Below are positions 25,167 to 33,762 of a DNA stretch of 43,077 nt, piece after piece (position 1 is the stretch's first letter; each line of letters begins with the position of its first letter). Both the position numbers and the translations under genes were made by a program. This stretch comes from an uncultured Muribaculaceae bacterium (GTDB lineage Bacteria > Bacteroidota > Bacteroidia > Bacteroidales > Muribaculaceae): assembly GCA_934663645.1 (NCBI GenBank), contig CAKUKR010000011.1, positions 1-43,077 of the forward strand, given 5' to 3'. The notes beneath the pieces are model-generated. The model ran no database searches and was not told the origin of the DNA. It saw only the letters and a list, made by a program, of their open reading frames with translations.

Positions 25167-26186
25167 ATGAGTGACATCATACTCGGAATAGAATCCTCTT
25201 GCGACGATACGTCTGCGGCAGTCATAGCCGACGGCATATTGATGAGCAATGTCATTGCATCGCAGCAGGTGCACGAGGCGTATGGCGGAGTCGTGCCTGA
25301 ACTGGCCTCAAGAGCGCACCAGCAGAATATACTGCCTGTTGTGAGCGAGGCTATACGTCAGGCCGGCATTTCACTTGGCCAGTTGTCTGCCATCGCATTC
25401 ACACGCGGCCCGGGGCTGCTCGGCTCGCTGCTTGTCGGGGTGAGCTTCGCCAAGGCGCTTGCCATATCGCTCGGTATTCCGACTGTCGATGTCAATCACC
25501 TGCATGGTCATATCCTCTCTCATTTCATCAAGACCGACAGCGACACGGCTGTTCCGTCATTCCCGATGCTCTGTCTGCTTGTTTCTGGGGGCAATTCGCA
25601 GATTGTCCTGGTGCGCTCCCCGTTTGACATGGAAATCATAGGGCAGACCATAGACGATGCAGCCGGCGAGGCATTCGACAAGTGTGCGAAGACAATAGGT
25701 TTGCCCTATCCGGGCGGCCCGCACATAGACCGGCTCGCGCAGGATGGCAATGCTGCGAAATTCAAGTTGGCTAAGCCTCATATTCAGGGGTTTGACTATT
25801 CGTTTTCCGGGTTGAAAACGTCTTTCCTGTACACTGTCCGTGACGGCGTGAAAGCCGATGCCGATTTCATTGAGCACAGCAAGTGTGACCTTGCAGCGTC
25901 TTTGCAACGCACAATAGTTGACATTCTCGTTGACAAGTTCGGCAAGGCCATTGACGCACACCCCGAAGTGCAGAACATTGCCGTTGCCGGTGGTGTTTCA
26001 GCCAACTCTGCCGTGAGAGAGGCTGTAGCAGAACTCGGTCAGCGCAAGGGCCTGTCAGCGTGGATTCCCCCCCGTAAGTTCACGACTGACAACGCGGCAA
26101 TGGTTGCCATAGCCGGATATTACAAGTATTTGCGCAAAGACTTTTGTCACCTCGATGCACCGCCATTTGCGCGTGTTGACATATAA
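25167..26186 (+). CDS. tsaD: tRNA N6-adenosine threonylcarbamoyltransferase
   Basis: 339 residues, the usual length for TsaD, the enzyme that transfers the threonylcarbamoyl group to A37 of ANN-decoding tRNAs. The N-terminal 'GIESSCDDTSAAV' is the ASKHA phosphate loop. The metal-binding His111 and His115 lie in 'NHLHGHILSH'. 'LLVSGGNSQIVLV', 'DDAAGEAFDK' and 'AVAGGVSANSAVR' are further family signatures. Threonylcarbamoyl-AMP made by TsaC uses bicarbonate, but no direct link to the carbamoyl-phosphate genes upstream is known. It lies 25 nt after carB and 27 nt before the CinA-like gene. Confidence 0.97.
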   Translation: MSDIILGIESSCDDTSAAVIADGILMSNVIASQQVHEAYGGVVPELASRAHQQNILPVVSEAIRQAGISLGQLSAIAFTRGPGLLGSLLVGVSFAKALAISLGIPTVDVNHLHGHILSHFIKTDSDTAVPSFPMLCLLVSGGNSQIVLVRSPFDMEIIGQTIDDAAGEAFDKCAKTIGLPYPGGPHIDRLAQDGNAAKFKLAKPHIQGFDYSFSGLKTSFLYTVRDGVKADADFIEHSKCDLAASLQRTIVDILVDKFGKAIDAHPEVQNIAVAGGVSANSAVREAVAELGQRKGLSAWIPPRKFTTDNAAMVAIAGYYKYLRKDFCHLDAPPFARVDI

Positions 26187-26213
26187 TGTATAATCCTACA
26201 GTCTCCTCTGTTT

Positions 26214-26996
26214 ATGCCCGAGAATAACGCTTCCACACACACTGAGATGAACACCGAAGTCCGCTACTTGGTGATTTACGGCTATACGAGCCGCGAACTT
26301 GCGAAAGTCATCAAGCATTTCAAGCTGCACCTGCCTGAGTATGTGAAAATCTCCGTCCGCACGCAGAGCCTTGTATCACGCATCACACTCACTGGTGTTG
26401 ACAACAAAGTCGAGCTGTTGCGCTTCAAGATGAACCGCTTCCAGCAGATGCTTGCAGATATTTTCAGCGAGGAAGTCATATCGATGCAGGACAAGACGCT
26501 GCCGCAGGTGCTCGGAGAATTGCTTACCGAGCGTGAGTTGTCAGTGTCGTGTGCAGAGAGTTGTACGGGTGGCAACATAGCACACCGCATTGTGCAGATA
26601 CCCGGGTCGTCGGCATATTTCCTGGGGAGCATAGTCAGCTATTCCAATGATGTAAAGGCTGGTGTTTTGGGTGTATCACGTTCAGACATCGACAATTACG
26701 GCGCGGTCAGCGAGCAGGTGGCAGAAGGTATGGTGAAAGGTGTATGCCGTCTGATGCGTACCGAGTGCGGCATTGCGACATCGGGTATAGCCGGCCCGGA
26801 CGGCGGGACGAAGTACAAGCCTGTAGGGACGGTGTGGATAGCGGCAAAGTGCCTTGACCGCGTGGTGAGCGAGTGCATACATTTCGACGGTGACCGGAAC
26901 GAGGTAATCGAATCAGCTACCAACCACGGCATGTTCATGCTGATGCGGCTGCTGCGCAATACATACGTTATGCAGGAGGATTTCACCGACGAGTGA
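26214..26996 (+). CDS. CinA-like protein lacking the N-terminal MoCF domain
   Basis: 260 residues. Residues about 100-255 are the CinA C-terminal (NMN deamidase, PncC-like) domain: 'VLGELLTERELSVSCAESCTGG', 'SYSNDVKAGVLGV', 'ATSGIAGPDGG', 'PVGTVWIA' and an Arg-x-x-x-x-x-x-A-x-x motif near the end. Residues about 15-95 look like the small linker domain that in full-length CinA (about 410 residues) sits between the MoCF domain and this one. The MoCF domain (ADP-ribose pyrophosphatase part) is missing, and there is no room for it, since tsaD ends 27 nt upstream. The enzyme would convert nicotinamide mononucleotide to nicotinate mononucleotide in pyridine-nucleotide recycling. The remnant linker suggests domain loss in evolution, not a sequencing break. 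Confidence 0.85.
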   Translation: MPENNASTHTEMNTEVRYLVIYGYTSRELAKVIKHFKLHLPEYVKISVRTQSLVSRITLTGVDNKVELLRFKMNRFQQMLADIFSEEVISMQDKTLPQVLGELLTERELSVSCAESCTGGNIAHRIVQIPGSSAYFLGSIVSYSNDVKAGVLGVSRSDIDNYGAVSEQVAEGMVKGVCRLMRTECGIATSGIAGPDGGTKYKPVGTVWIAAKCLDRVVSECIHFDGDRNEVIESATNHGMFMLMRLLRNTYVMQEDFTDE

Positions 26997-27023
26997 TGCG
27001 GCAAAAACCTCCTGCATGGTTTT
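26970..27023 (+). terminator. Hairpin at the end of the CinA-like gene
   Basis: A perfect 10-bp inverted repeat, ATGCAGGAGG (26970-26979) with CCTCCTGCAT (27008-27017), encloses the stop codon in a 28-nt loop and is followed by GGTTTTCTG. AAAACC (27004-27009) with GGTTTT (27018-27023) is an alternative weaker stem. The convergent malic enzyme gene ends 25 nt further on. Confidence 0.5.
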
Positions 27024-27047
27024 CTGTATTGCTAAAACCTAATCAGT

Positions 27048-28364
27048 TCAATAAGCATTAAGCGAAGCGAGCAATTGTGCCAGATGCTGGTCGTTGTCGG
27101 AGATCCGCTTCAGCCGCGCCTCATACGCGCCATAGTCCTTGACAGGACATGCGGCAACGCCTGACTCTGCGGCGGCACGAGCAACTGCGGGGGAAACAGT
27201 AGTGAGCAGACGCGGGTCAAGCGGCTTGGGGAGGATGTAGTCGCGTCCGAACTCCATGTTCTTTGCCCCGTAAGCCTCATCTACTATCTGTGGCACAGGT
27301 CGTCGAGCAAGTTCTGCAATGGCATGAACGGCAGCGATTTTCATTTCATCATTTATAGCACGGGCGTGACAGTCAAGTGCGCCACGGAAAATGTACGGGA
27401 AGCCAAGTACATTGTTTATCTGGTTCGGATAGTCGCTGCGGCCTGTAGCGACTATGATGTCATCGCGCGTCTCATGAGCGAGCTGATAGTCAATTTCGGG
27501 GTTCGGGTTTGCCAGCGCAAACACTATCGGTTTCGGAGCCATGGTGAGGAGCATTTCGGGAGTGAGGACATTGGCAACACTCAGTCCGAGGAACAAGTCC
27601 GCGCCCTTGATGGCCTCAGCCAGTGTGTGGAGGTCGCGGTCTGTGGCAAATTCCCGCTTGTGCTCATTGAGTGTCGGGTTGTCTTTGCGGATTACGCCGT
27701 GCGAGTCGCACATGACGATGTTTTCCTTCTTCAGTCCCAACTTGCAGAACAGTTTCGTGCAGCTTATCGCAGCTGCTCCTGCTCCATTTACAACCACTTG
27801 TATCTCGTCGATTTTCTTGCACTGTATCTTCAGCGCATTGAGCAGGCCAGCCGAGGATATTATCGCCGTGCCGTGCTGGTCATCGTGCATGACTGGTATG
27901 TTGCACTCCTTGCGCAGACGGTTCTCAATGGCAAAACATTCCGGAGCCTTTATGTCCTCGAGGTTGATGCCGCCGAATGTCGGCGCAAGGCTCTTGACTA
28001 TGTCAACAAACTTGTCGGGATCTTTCTCGTTAATTTCGATGTCGAATGCGTCGAGACCGGAGAATATTTTGAAAAGCAATGCTTTCCCCTCCATGACTGG
28101 CTTTGCTGCGTCAGCGCCTATGTCGCCCAACCCGAGGACAGCCGTTCCGTTACTTATCACAGCTACGAGGTTGCCCTTGTCTGTATAGTCGTATGCCAAA
28201 CTGGGATTCTTCTCTATTTCCTTGCACGGATAAGCCACGCCTGGGGAATATGCCAGCGACAGGTCTAGTTGGGTGCCATGTTCCTTGGTAGGGACTACTT
28301 CGATTTTTCCGGGGTGCGGCTCGTTATGATACCGCAACGCCATTTCCTTGGTTACTTCGGTCAT
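27048..28364 (-). CDS. NAD(P)-dependent malic enzyme, short form
   Basis: 438 residues from the ATG at 28364; another in-frame ATG at 28385 adds seven residues. Malic enzyme decarboxylates malate to pyruvate with reduction of NAD or NADP. '[14 protein letters not shown]' (substrate and catalytic Tyr region), '[22 protein letters not shown]' and '[20 protein letters not shown]' belong to the N-terminal catalytic domain, including the acidic metal ligands in the L-E-D-I segment. '[17 protein letters not shown]' is the dinucleotide-binding loop. Many Bacteroidales carry a roughly 760-residue MaeB with a C-terminal phosphotransacetylase-like domain; this one ends soon after the NAD-binding domain, so it is the short form. 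It is monocistronic and divergent from nrdD. Confidence 0.95.
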   Translation of the reverse strand: MTEVTKEMALRYHNEPHPGKIEVVPTKEHGTQLDLSLAYSPGVAYPCKEIEKNPSLAYDYTDKGNLVAVISNGTAVLGLGDIGADAAKPVMEGKALLFKIFSGLDAFDIEINEKDPDKFVDIVKSLAPTFGGINLEDIKAPECFAIENRLRKECNIPVMHDDQHGTAIISSAGLLNALKIQCKKIDEIQVVVNGAGAAAISCTKLFCKLGLKKENIVMCDSHGVIRKDNPTLNEHKREFATDRDLHTLAEAIKGADLFLGLSVANVLTPEMLLTMAPKPIVFALANPNPEIDYQLAHETRDDIIVATGRSDYPNQINNVLGFPYIFRGALDCHARAINDEMKIAAVHAIAELARRPVPQIVDEAYGAKNMEFGRDYILPKPLDPRLLTTVSPAVARAAAESGVAACPVKDYGAYEARLKRISDNDQHLAQLLASLNAY

Positions 28365-28583
28365 ATTAGATTTGTCCTTTATCAATTATAGTACAACCGT
28401 ACCCCGAAAATGTTCTGTTGTCGCCATGCGCTGTTAACATAGATTGTACTATCTGGCGTGGGCGTATTGACGTAACTTTGACACATTGGCGAACATGGCA
28501 AACGTGCAAATTTGTAAGCAGTGAATTAGTCGGAGTTGTCAGAAAATTTTCATAATACCCTGAATGTCAGGATGTGTCGATTT

Positions 28584-28631
28584 TTGACAGGCTTGAAAGT
28601 TTTCCGAAATGGGAAACTGTCAATATTTTTT
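28584..28631 (+). terminator. Hairpin with T-run in the nrdD upstream region; possible attenuator
   Basis: TTGACAG (28584-28590) pairs with CTGTCAA (28617-28623) and TTTTCC (28600-28605) with GGGAAA (28611-28616), leaving a one-sided 9-nt bulge and a 5-nt loop. TATTTTTT follows immediately. It would stop transcripts begun at the upstream -7 box before they reach nrdD, or act as an operator for the downstream promoter. Confidence 0.45.
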
Positions 28632-28667
28632 CTCGTGCCAAGCTGACGAAATCCGAAAAATAATTGC

Positions 28668-28675
28668 TACATTTG
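28668..28675 (+). promoter_or_regulatory. -7 box of the nrdD-nrdG promoter
   Basis: TACATTTG followed by C matches TAnnTTTG, 67 nt before the nrdD ATG. A -33 TTTG is not evident at the usual spacing, which fits a promoter needing an activator. Confidence 0.5.
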
Positions 28676-28742
28676 CATGTCAGTTTTTGAGGCTTCCAAG
28701 TGAGGCTTCGTACAAGTTTAGTTGTAACAATTCTATTCTACT

Positions 28743-30947
28743 ATGATACAGGTAGTTGAAAAACGGGATGGCCGTGTCGTCGGTTTCAATGAAGAGAAAA
28801 TCAAGGCCGCTATCCGCAAGGCAATGCTCACCACGGAAAAAGGTGAGGACGAATCGCTCATACAGCGTATTTCCGACCACATAGCCATGACCGGAAAGGA
28901 ACGCATGACTGTCGAGGAAATACAGGACCGTGTGGAAATGGAGCTGATGAAGTCGAAGCGCAAGGAGGTGGCTAAGCGGTACATAGCATACCGCGACAAG
29001 CGTTCAATCGCTCGCCGAGCCAAGACTCGCGACCTGTTTCTGGAGATTATAGAGACCCGCAACAACGACATCACGCGAGAAAACGCAAACATGAACACCG
29101 ACTCTCCGGCTGGAATGATGATGAAGTTCGCCAGTGAATCGACCAAGCCCTTCGTTGACGACTACCTGCTCTCCGACGAGACCCGTACGGCGATGAAGAA
29201 CAACTACATACACATACACGACAAGGACTATTATCCCACCAAGTCGCTGACGTGTGTACAGCACCCTCTCGACAAGATACTCAAGCACGGGTTCAACGCC
29301 GGTCACGGCGAGTCTCGTCCTGCAAAACGCATTGAGACTGCAAGCGTAATAGCCTGCATCTCGCTTGAGACAGCCCAGAATGAGATGCATGGAGGACAGG
29401 CCATTCCAGCTTTCGACTTCTACCTTGCGCCGTTTGTCCGCAGCACTTTTGTAGAGGAAATAAAGGTTCTCGAGCGTATAATGGACGCTGACCTTAAGCA
29501 CCTGTATGATTATGATGTCGAGGACTATGTGGTCAAGTCTCTTGGTGGACTGTGCGGTGATGACCGGTATGTGACCCATGCTGTCAACCGCACCGTGGAG
29601 CGCGTGCATCAGGCGATGGAGGCGTTTATCCACAACATGAACACTATCCACTCTCGCGGCGGAAACCAGGTCGTGTTCTCGTCAATCAACTACGGCACAG
29701 ACACTTCTGCTGAAGGGCGTTGTGTAATTCGCGAGCTGCTCCGTTCTACATACGAGGGCGTGGGCAATGGCGCGACTGCAATTTTCCCGATACAGATATG
29801 GAAAAAGAAACGAGGAGTGAACTACCTGCCCGAAGACCGCAACTATGACCTGTACCTGATGGCGTGCAAGGTATCTGCCCGCCGGTTCTTCCCGAATTTT
29901 CTCAATCTCGATGCTACATTCAACCGACATGAACAGTGGCGAGCCGATGACCCGGAACGCTACCGTCATGAGGTGGCCACTATGGGATGCCGCACCCGAG
30001 TGTATGAAAACCGTTTCGGAGAAAAGACGTCAATAGGGCGCGGCAACCTGTCGTTTACCACCATAAACATAGTGCGGCTCGCCATAGAAGTGATGAAGAT
30101 TGAAGACCCGAAGGAGCGCATCGATACTTTCTTCCGCCACCTTGACGACACTCTTGAGATAACTGCCCGCCAGCTTGATGAGCGTTACCAGTATCAGAAG
30201 ACGGCTCTTGCCAAGCAGTTTCCTCTGCTTATGAAGTCGTTGTGGACAGGTGCAGAGACGCTGAAGCCAACCGATACTATCGAGAGTGTACTTCAGCAGG
30301 GAACTCTCGGCATCGGTTTCATAGGCCTTGCAGAGTGCCTGATTGCACTTACCGGCCACCACCACGGCGAGAGTGACGAGGCACAGCAGCTCGGACTGAA
30401 GATCGTGTCGCACATGCGCGACCGTGCCAACGAGTTCAGCGAGCGTTTCAATCACAACTATTCCATTCTTGCCACTCCTGCTGAAGGCTTGTCTGGACGT
30501 TTCACGCGAATAGACCGCAAGGAGTTTGGCGTTATCGCTGGCGTAACTGACAAGGACTATTACACCAACTCAAACCATGTACCTGTCTACTATCAGTGTT
30601 CTCCGAAGCACAAAGCGGAGGTTGAGGCCCCGTATCACGACCTCACCCGTGGCGGTCACATATTCTATGTGGAGATAGACGGAGATGCAACCCACAACCC
30701 GAAAGCGATAATGCAGATTGTGGACTTGCTCGACAAGTACAATATGGGGTACGGTTCGGTCAACCACAACCGAAACCACTGTCCGAACTGCGGATATGAG
30801 AATGCGGACACAGATATGCACGAATGTCCCAAATGCGGCACTCATTTTGAGACCATACAGCGCATTACCGGCTATCTCGTCGGGACTACTGACCGCTGGA
30901 ACTCTGGCAAACTCGCAGAACTTGCCGACAGAGTAGTGCACAAATGA
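28743..30947 (+). CDS. nrdD: Anaerobic (class III) ribonucleoside-triphosphate reductase
   Basis: 734 residues. The N-terminal ATP-cone (about 1-95), 'VVEKRDGRVVGFNEEKIKAA', is the allosteric activity switch. The central glycyl-radical barrel contains 'ACISLETAQNEMHGGQAIPA' and 'RGGNQVVFSSINYGTD'. The C-terminal zinc site uses Cys680, Cys683, Cys695 and Cys698 in 'CPNCGY' and 'CPKCGTHF'. The radical Gly is probably Gly710 in 'RITGYLVGT'. The enzyme makes deoxyribonucleotides only without oxygen, which points to an anaerobe. It overlaps the activase gene nrdG by ATGA. Confidence 0.97.
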   Translation: MIQVVEKRDGRVVGFNEEKIKAAIRKAMLTTEKGEDESLIQRISDHIAMTGKERMTVEEIQDRVEMELMKSKRKEVAKRYIAYRDKRSIARRAKTRDLFLEIIETRNNDITRENANMNTDSPAGMMMKFASESTKPFVDDYLLSDETRTAMKNNYIHIHDKDYYPTKSLTCVQHPLDKILKHGFNAGHGESRPAKRIETASVIACISLETAQNEMHGGQAIPAFDFYLAPFVRSTFVEEIKVLERIMDADLKHLYDYDVEDYVVKSLGGLCGDDRYVTHAVNRTVERVHQAMEAFIHNMNTIHSRGGNQVVFSSINYGTDTSAEGRCVIRELLRSTYEGVGNGATAIFPIQIWKKKRGVNYLPEDRNYDLYLMACKVSARRFFPNFLNLDATFNRHEQWRADDPERYRHEVATMGCRTRVYENRFGEKTSIGRGNLSFTTINIVRLAIEVMKIEDPKERIDTFFRHLDDTLEITARQLDERYQYQKTALAKQFPLLMKSLWTGAETLKPTDTIESVLQQGTLGIGFIGLAECLIALTGHHHGESDEAQQLGLKIVSHMRDRANEFSERFNHNYSILATPAEGLSGRFTRIDRKEFGVIAGVTDKDYYTNSNHVPVYYQCSPKHKAEVEAPYHDLTRGGHIFYVEIDGDATHNPKAIMQIVDLLDKYNMGYGSVNHNRNHCPNCGYENADTDMHECPKCGTHFETIQRITGYLVGTTDRWNSGKLAELADRVVHK

Positions 30948-31450
30948 GCAGAACCTACAATGTGATGAGAATAGTGCGCGGAACAACGGTCGATGGGCCG
31001 GGGTTCCGCACCTCCATATACCTTGCCGGTTGCAGACATCACTGCCCCGGGTGCCACAATCCCTCGACTTGGGACGACAATGCCGGCGAAGTGATGTCGC
31101 TTGACGAGATTTTGGACGTTATCGAAGGGGAGGGCTATGACGTGACTCTCACAGGTGGCGACCCTCTATGCCATCCTGAAGCAACAGCTGTTCTTGCATC
31201 TGCGATACACCGGCTCGGTTTCAGCGTGTGGATGTACACAGGATATACATGGGAGGAAATATGTGCCGCCCCTGCTCTCTATGCAGCGGTGGCTGATGTT
31301 GACACAATTGTAGATGGACGGTATGTCGAGGAGTTGCGTGACCCGGACTTGTTGTTCCGAGGCTCTTCAAACCAGCGTATACTCGCATTGACACATGGCA
31401 GTGACGGTACAGTCTCTGCAGCACCGTGGCGTGACCCGTATGCGATATGA
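30944..31450 (+). CDS. nrdG: Anaerobic ribonucleotide reductase activating protein (radical SAM)
   Basis: 168 residues. The radical-SAM cluster motif Cys30-x3-Cys34-x2-Cys37 in 'AGCRHHCPGCHNPSTWD' binds the 4Fe-4S cluster, and 'VTLTGGDPL' is the SAM-binding GGD-type segment. The protein abstracts a hydrogen from the NrdD glycine to start the radical. The four-base overlap with nrdD supports coupled synthesis of enzyme and activase. Confidence 0.96.
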   Translation: MSRTYNVMRIVRGTTVDGPGFRTSIYLAGCRHHCPGCHNPSTWDDNAGEVMSLDEILDVIEGEGYDVTLTGGDPLCHPEATAVLASAIHRLGFSVWMYTGYTWEEICAAPALYAAVADVDTIVDGRYVEELRDPDLLFRGSSNQRILALTHGSDGTVSAAPWRDPYAI

Positions 31451-31466
31451 TGAATTGGAGTGAGGC

Positions 31467-32384
31467 TCACGATGACTTCATCAGCTCCAATACGTGATCT
31501 GTAAATTCTTGCTCCGGCATGTCGTAGGGCAGCCAGTGTATGGTGAACCCTCGCCGCTCCATGCCTCTGAACCATGTCATCTGCCGCTTAGCGAACTGGT
31601 GTATTGCCGTTTCAAGCCCTTTGAACATTTCAGTGTATGACAATTTCCCAATTACGTATAGCGTGAGGAACTTGTATTCCAGCCCGTAGTAAATCAGGTC
31701 TTCGGGCGAAATGCCGCTGTCAAGCAGCGACTTCACCTCGTCTGCCATTCCCTCGTCGATGCGTGACTGAAGCCTCTCTGATATGCGCCGCCGGCGAGAT
31801 TCGCGGTCTATGTCAACGCCGATTATCAGTGCATCTGTTCGCTTTGTGCGGCTGCGGTCGGCAAGAGCCGCATGTTCGGGGTGGTCGCGGTAGTATGTCT
31901 CGATTTCAATGGCGCGGATTGCACGTTTCACCGTGTCTACGTCTGTGGTGTTGTGCAGCTGCTTCATGGCAGCGAGCCTGGCTGTCAGTTCCTCGAGTGT
32001 GTATGCAGCCAGCTCTTTGCGCAATTCCGGATTTTCAGGCACATCCGGCAGCGTGACCCCTGCCAATACTGTTTCGACATACATGCCAGAGCCTCCGCAG
32101 ATTACAGGCACAAGACCCCGCGACAGAATATCCTTTTCCACTCGGCGGAAGTCCGTCACATAGCGGTGCAGGTTGTACTTGTCGCCAGCTTCTGCCACGT
32201 CCACAAGGTGATAGGGTATCTCGCCGTATTCTTCCAAGTCCTTGCCAGTGCCGATGGTCATGCCTCGGTAGACCTGACGCGAGTCTGCGCTGATGATTTC
32301 CGAGTGCAACGCCCGTGCCACTGAAACGGCTCGCCGTGTCTTGCCTGATGCCGTCGGACCTACTATCGCTATCTCCTGTTTCAT
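31467..32384 (-). CDS. miaA: tRNA dimethylallyltransferase
   Basis: 305 residues, the normal length. P-loop 'GPTASGKT' lies at residues 9-16, followed by 'IISADSRQVYRGMTIGTGK', which recognises the dimethylallyl diphosphate and the target base. The swivel region continues with 'YVETVLAGVTLPDVPENPELR', and 'DLIYYGLEYKFL' and 'FAKRQMTWFRGM' mark the C-terminal half. The enzyme adds a dimethylallyl group to N6 of A37 in tRNAs that read UNN codons. Its start overlaps the stop of the upstream membrane-protein gene by four bases. Confidence 0.96.
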   Translation of the reverse strand: MKQEIAIVGPTASGKTRRAVSVARALHSEIISADSRQVYRGMTIGTGKDLEEYGEIPYHLVDVAEAGDKYNLHRYVTDFRRVEKDILSRGLVPVICGGSGMYVETVLAGVTLPDVPENPELRKELAAYTLEELTARLAAMKQLHNTTDVDTVKRAIRAIEIETYYRDHPEHAALADRSRTKRTDALIIGVDIDRESRRRRISERLQSRIDEGMADEVKSLLDSGISPEDLIYYGLEYKFLTLYVIGKLSYTEMFKGLETAIHQFAKRQMTWFRGMERRGFTIHWLPYDMPEQEFTDHVLELMKSS

Positions 32385-33745
32385 CTTATGGTCATGTTAG
32401 AGCCATGGGTGTGATGATTCTCATTTCTGAATATCCTCCTCCACCAGCTGCGCAGCCGAAACATCGGCATGTCTGAATTGAACAGCGAAATCCTTATCCA
32501 TTTGTCGTCCTGAAAGTCAATGTCTGACTTGTACACGTCTACTAGGTTGAAATTCGGGCGGTAGTTGCCTATGCCCAAGCGTCGCACACCCCGCTCGTCG
32601 TATATCTTGCTGGTCAGAATTATGGTTGAAAGGCGGGTAGTGTCAATTACGCTCAGACGCGACAACCGGCCAGGCTCGGTAGAGTAAATCTTCTTGATAA
32701 CCTCATAGTCCATCCACTTGCCGGCAGTCTTGAGAGGCGGGCAGTCGCCTGTGCTGTTCGGTTTTACAAAATAGAAATAGCGGAGCAACGTGTGGCCTTT
32801 GATGCCGGTACGCCGCCCATAGAAGAAGCGCAGATCCCCGTCGACCCCTGTCATTTTGCGTATGATTTCGCCAGCAGTGCTAGCAGGGAGGCCGTTCACA
32901 TTGCGCTTGGTGAGGAACGGTGTCTCCATCACCTCGCCGCATTTTGTGTCGGGTGTGGGAAAATGTTCATCTACATAGATGTTGTTGCCGCAGATTACGT
33001 AGAAGCGCAGGTAGGTTTTGGCCGTCATGTCCTCTATCTCCTCGGGGGTGATGATTTCATCGTTTTCGCGCAGGTCGAGATACAGGTTGTAGTATCGGGC
33101 GGTAAAATACACTATATCAAGAATAAAGCCGATGACGACTATCCACGTGAAAATGTACCAATCGCGGGCATTCTGACTTGCATTGACATAGAATATGAGA
33201 AAATACCACCAAACCAAGACTGTAAGGCACAGCAGCATGACAGTCAGGTTGCGCAATTGGAAATGTGATTCAGAACTGTATATACGGCTGATCCGGTTAC
33301 CTCCGATATACTCGGAATTACGAATTCTGCAGTCGCGGCACAAGTTGATTTTCTCTCGTTTCAAATATGTCACAAACAGTGTTACTGTAGCCGTCGGCAG
33401 ATACATAAGCGACGGCATATATGCTCCCTGATAGAATATTACTTCATCGGGAAGGCTTACCACCCCGATAGCGTTTGACAGGTTTACGGCCACTGCTATC
33501 AGCGAATAAATGACAAGGCTCATGAAAATCGCGTAGGGGACGATGGCGCACAGGCCAAACCTCCCCCTCGCGACATTCACAATCTTGTAGATGACCAATG
33601 CGCACAGCAGCGAGAAAACAGGCGAGAGAATCGTGGGGAAAAAACGTGTCACGACAAACATGGCTGTCAGCACGCCGAGGCACAGCGCGTGAAGCCTCCA
33701 GAAGTTGAAAAGCCTGATGCTGTCTATTTTGTGCAGGTCATCCAT
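32381..33745 (-). CDS. Multi-pass membrane protein of unknown function
   Basis: 454 residues. About six membrane helices lie in the N-terminal half: near 17-35, 38-57, 66-90, 108-125, 166-190 and 193-217. Between helices 4 and 5 is a cytoplasmic loop with a Cys-x-x-Cys pair ('LCRDCRIRN'). The C-terminal half (about 225-454) is soluble, with mixed alpha/beta character and 'TYLRFYVICGNNIYVDEHF', 'LRFFYGRRTGIKGHTLLRYFYFV' and a basic end. No family was recognised. It lies 17 nt after the DPP-IV-like gene and overlaps miaA by four bases, so it belongs to the same transcript; this does not indicate a job. Confidence 0.75.
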   Translation of the reverse strand: MDDLHKIDSIRLFNFWRLHALCLGVLTAMFVVTRFFPTILSPVFSLLCALVIYKIVNVARGRFGLCAIVPYAIFMSLVIYSLIAVAVNLSNAIGVVSLPDEVIFYQGAYMPSLMYLPTATVTLFVTYLKREKINLCRDCRIRNSEYIGGNRISRIYSSESHFQLRNLTVMLLCLTVLVWWYFLIFYVNASQNARDWYIFTWIVVIGFILDIVYFTARYYNLYLDLRENDEIITPEEIEDMTAKTYLRFYVICGNNIYVDEHFPTPDTKCGEVMETPFLTKRNVNGLPASTAGEIIRKMTGVDGDLRFFYGRRTGIKGHTLLRYFYFVKPNSTGDCPPLKTAGKWMDYEVIKKIYSTEPGRLSRLSVIDTTRLSTIILTSKIYDERGVRRLGIGNYRPNFNLVDVYKSDIDFQDDKWIRISLFNSDMPMFRLRSWWRRIFRNENHHTHGSNMTIR

Positions 33746-33762
33746 ATATTCATATCAACACT

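Larger units (their letters stand above)
28365..28742 (+). other. Divergent intergenic region between malic enzyme and nrdD
   Basis: This AT-rich stretch holds two plus-strand -7 boxes, TAACTTTG (28473-28480) and TACATTTG (28668-28675). Between them are a small CCTGA/TCAGG hairpin (28559-28571) and a larger hairpin with a T-run (28584-28631). No NrdR-box or cobalamin-riboswitch motif was recognised. No clear minus-strand promoter for malic enzyme was found. Confidence 0.5.

Noticed and set aside
31454..31491. ATTGGAG/CTCCAAT inverted repeat between nrdG and miaA
   Set aside because: Seven base pairs, a long loop and overlap with the miaA end make it too weak to call a terminator.
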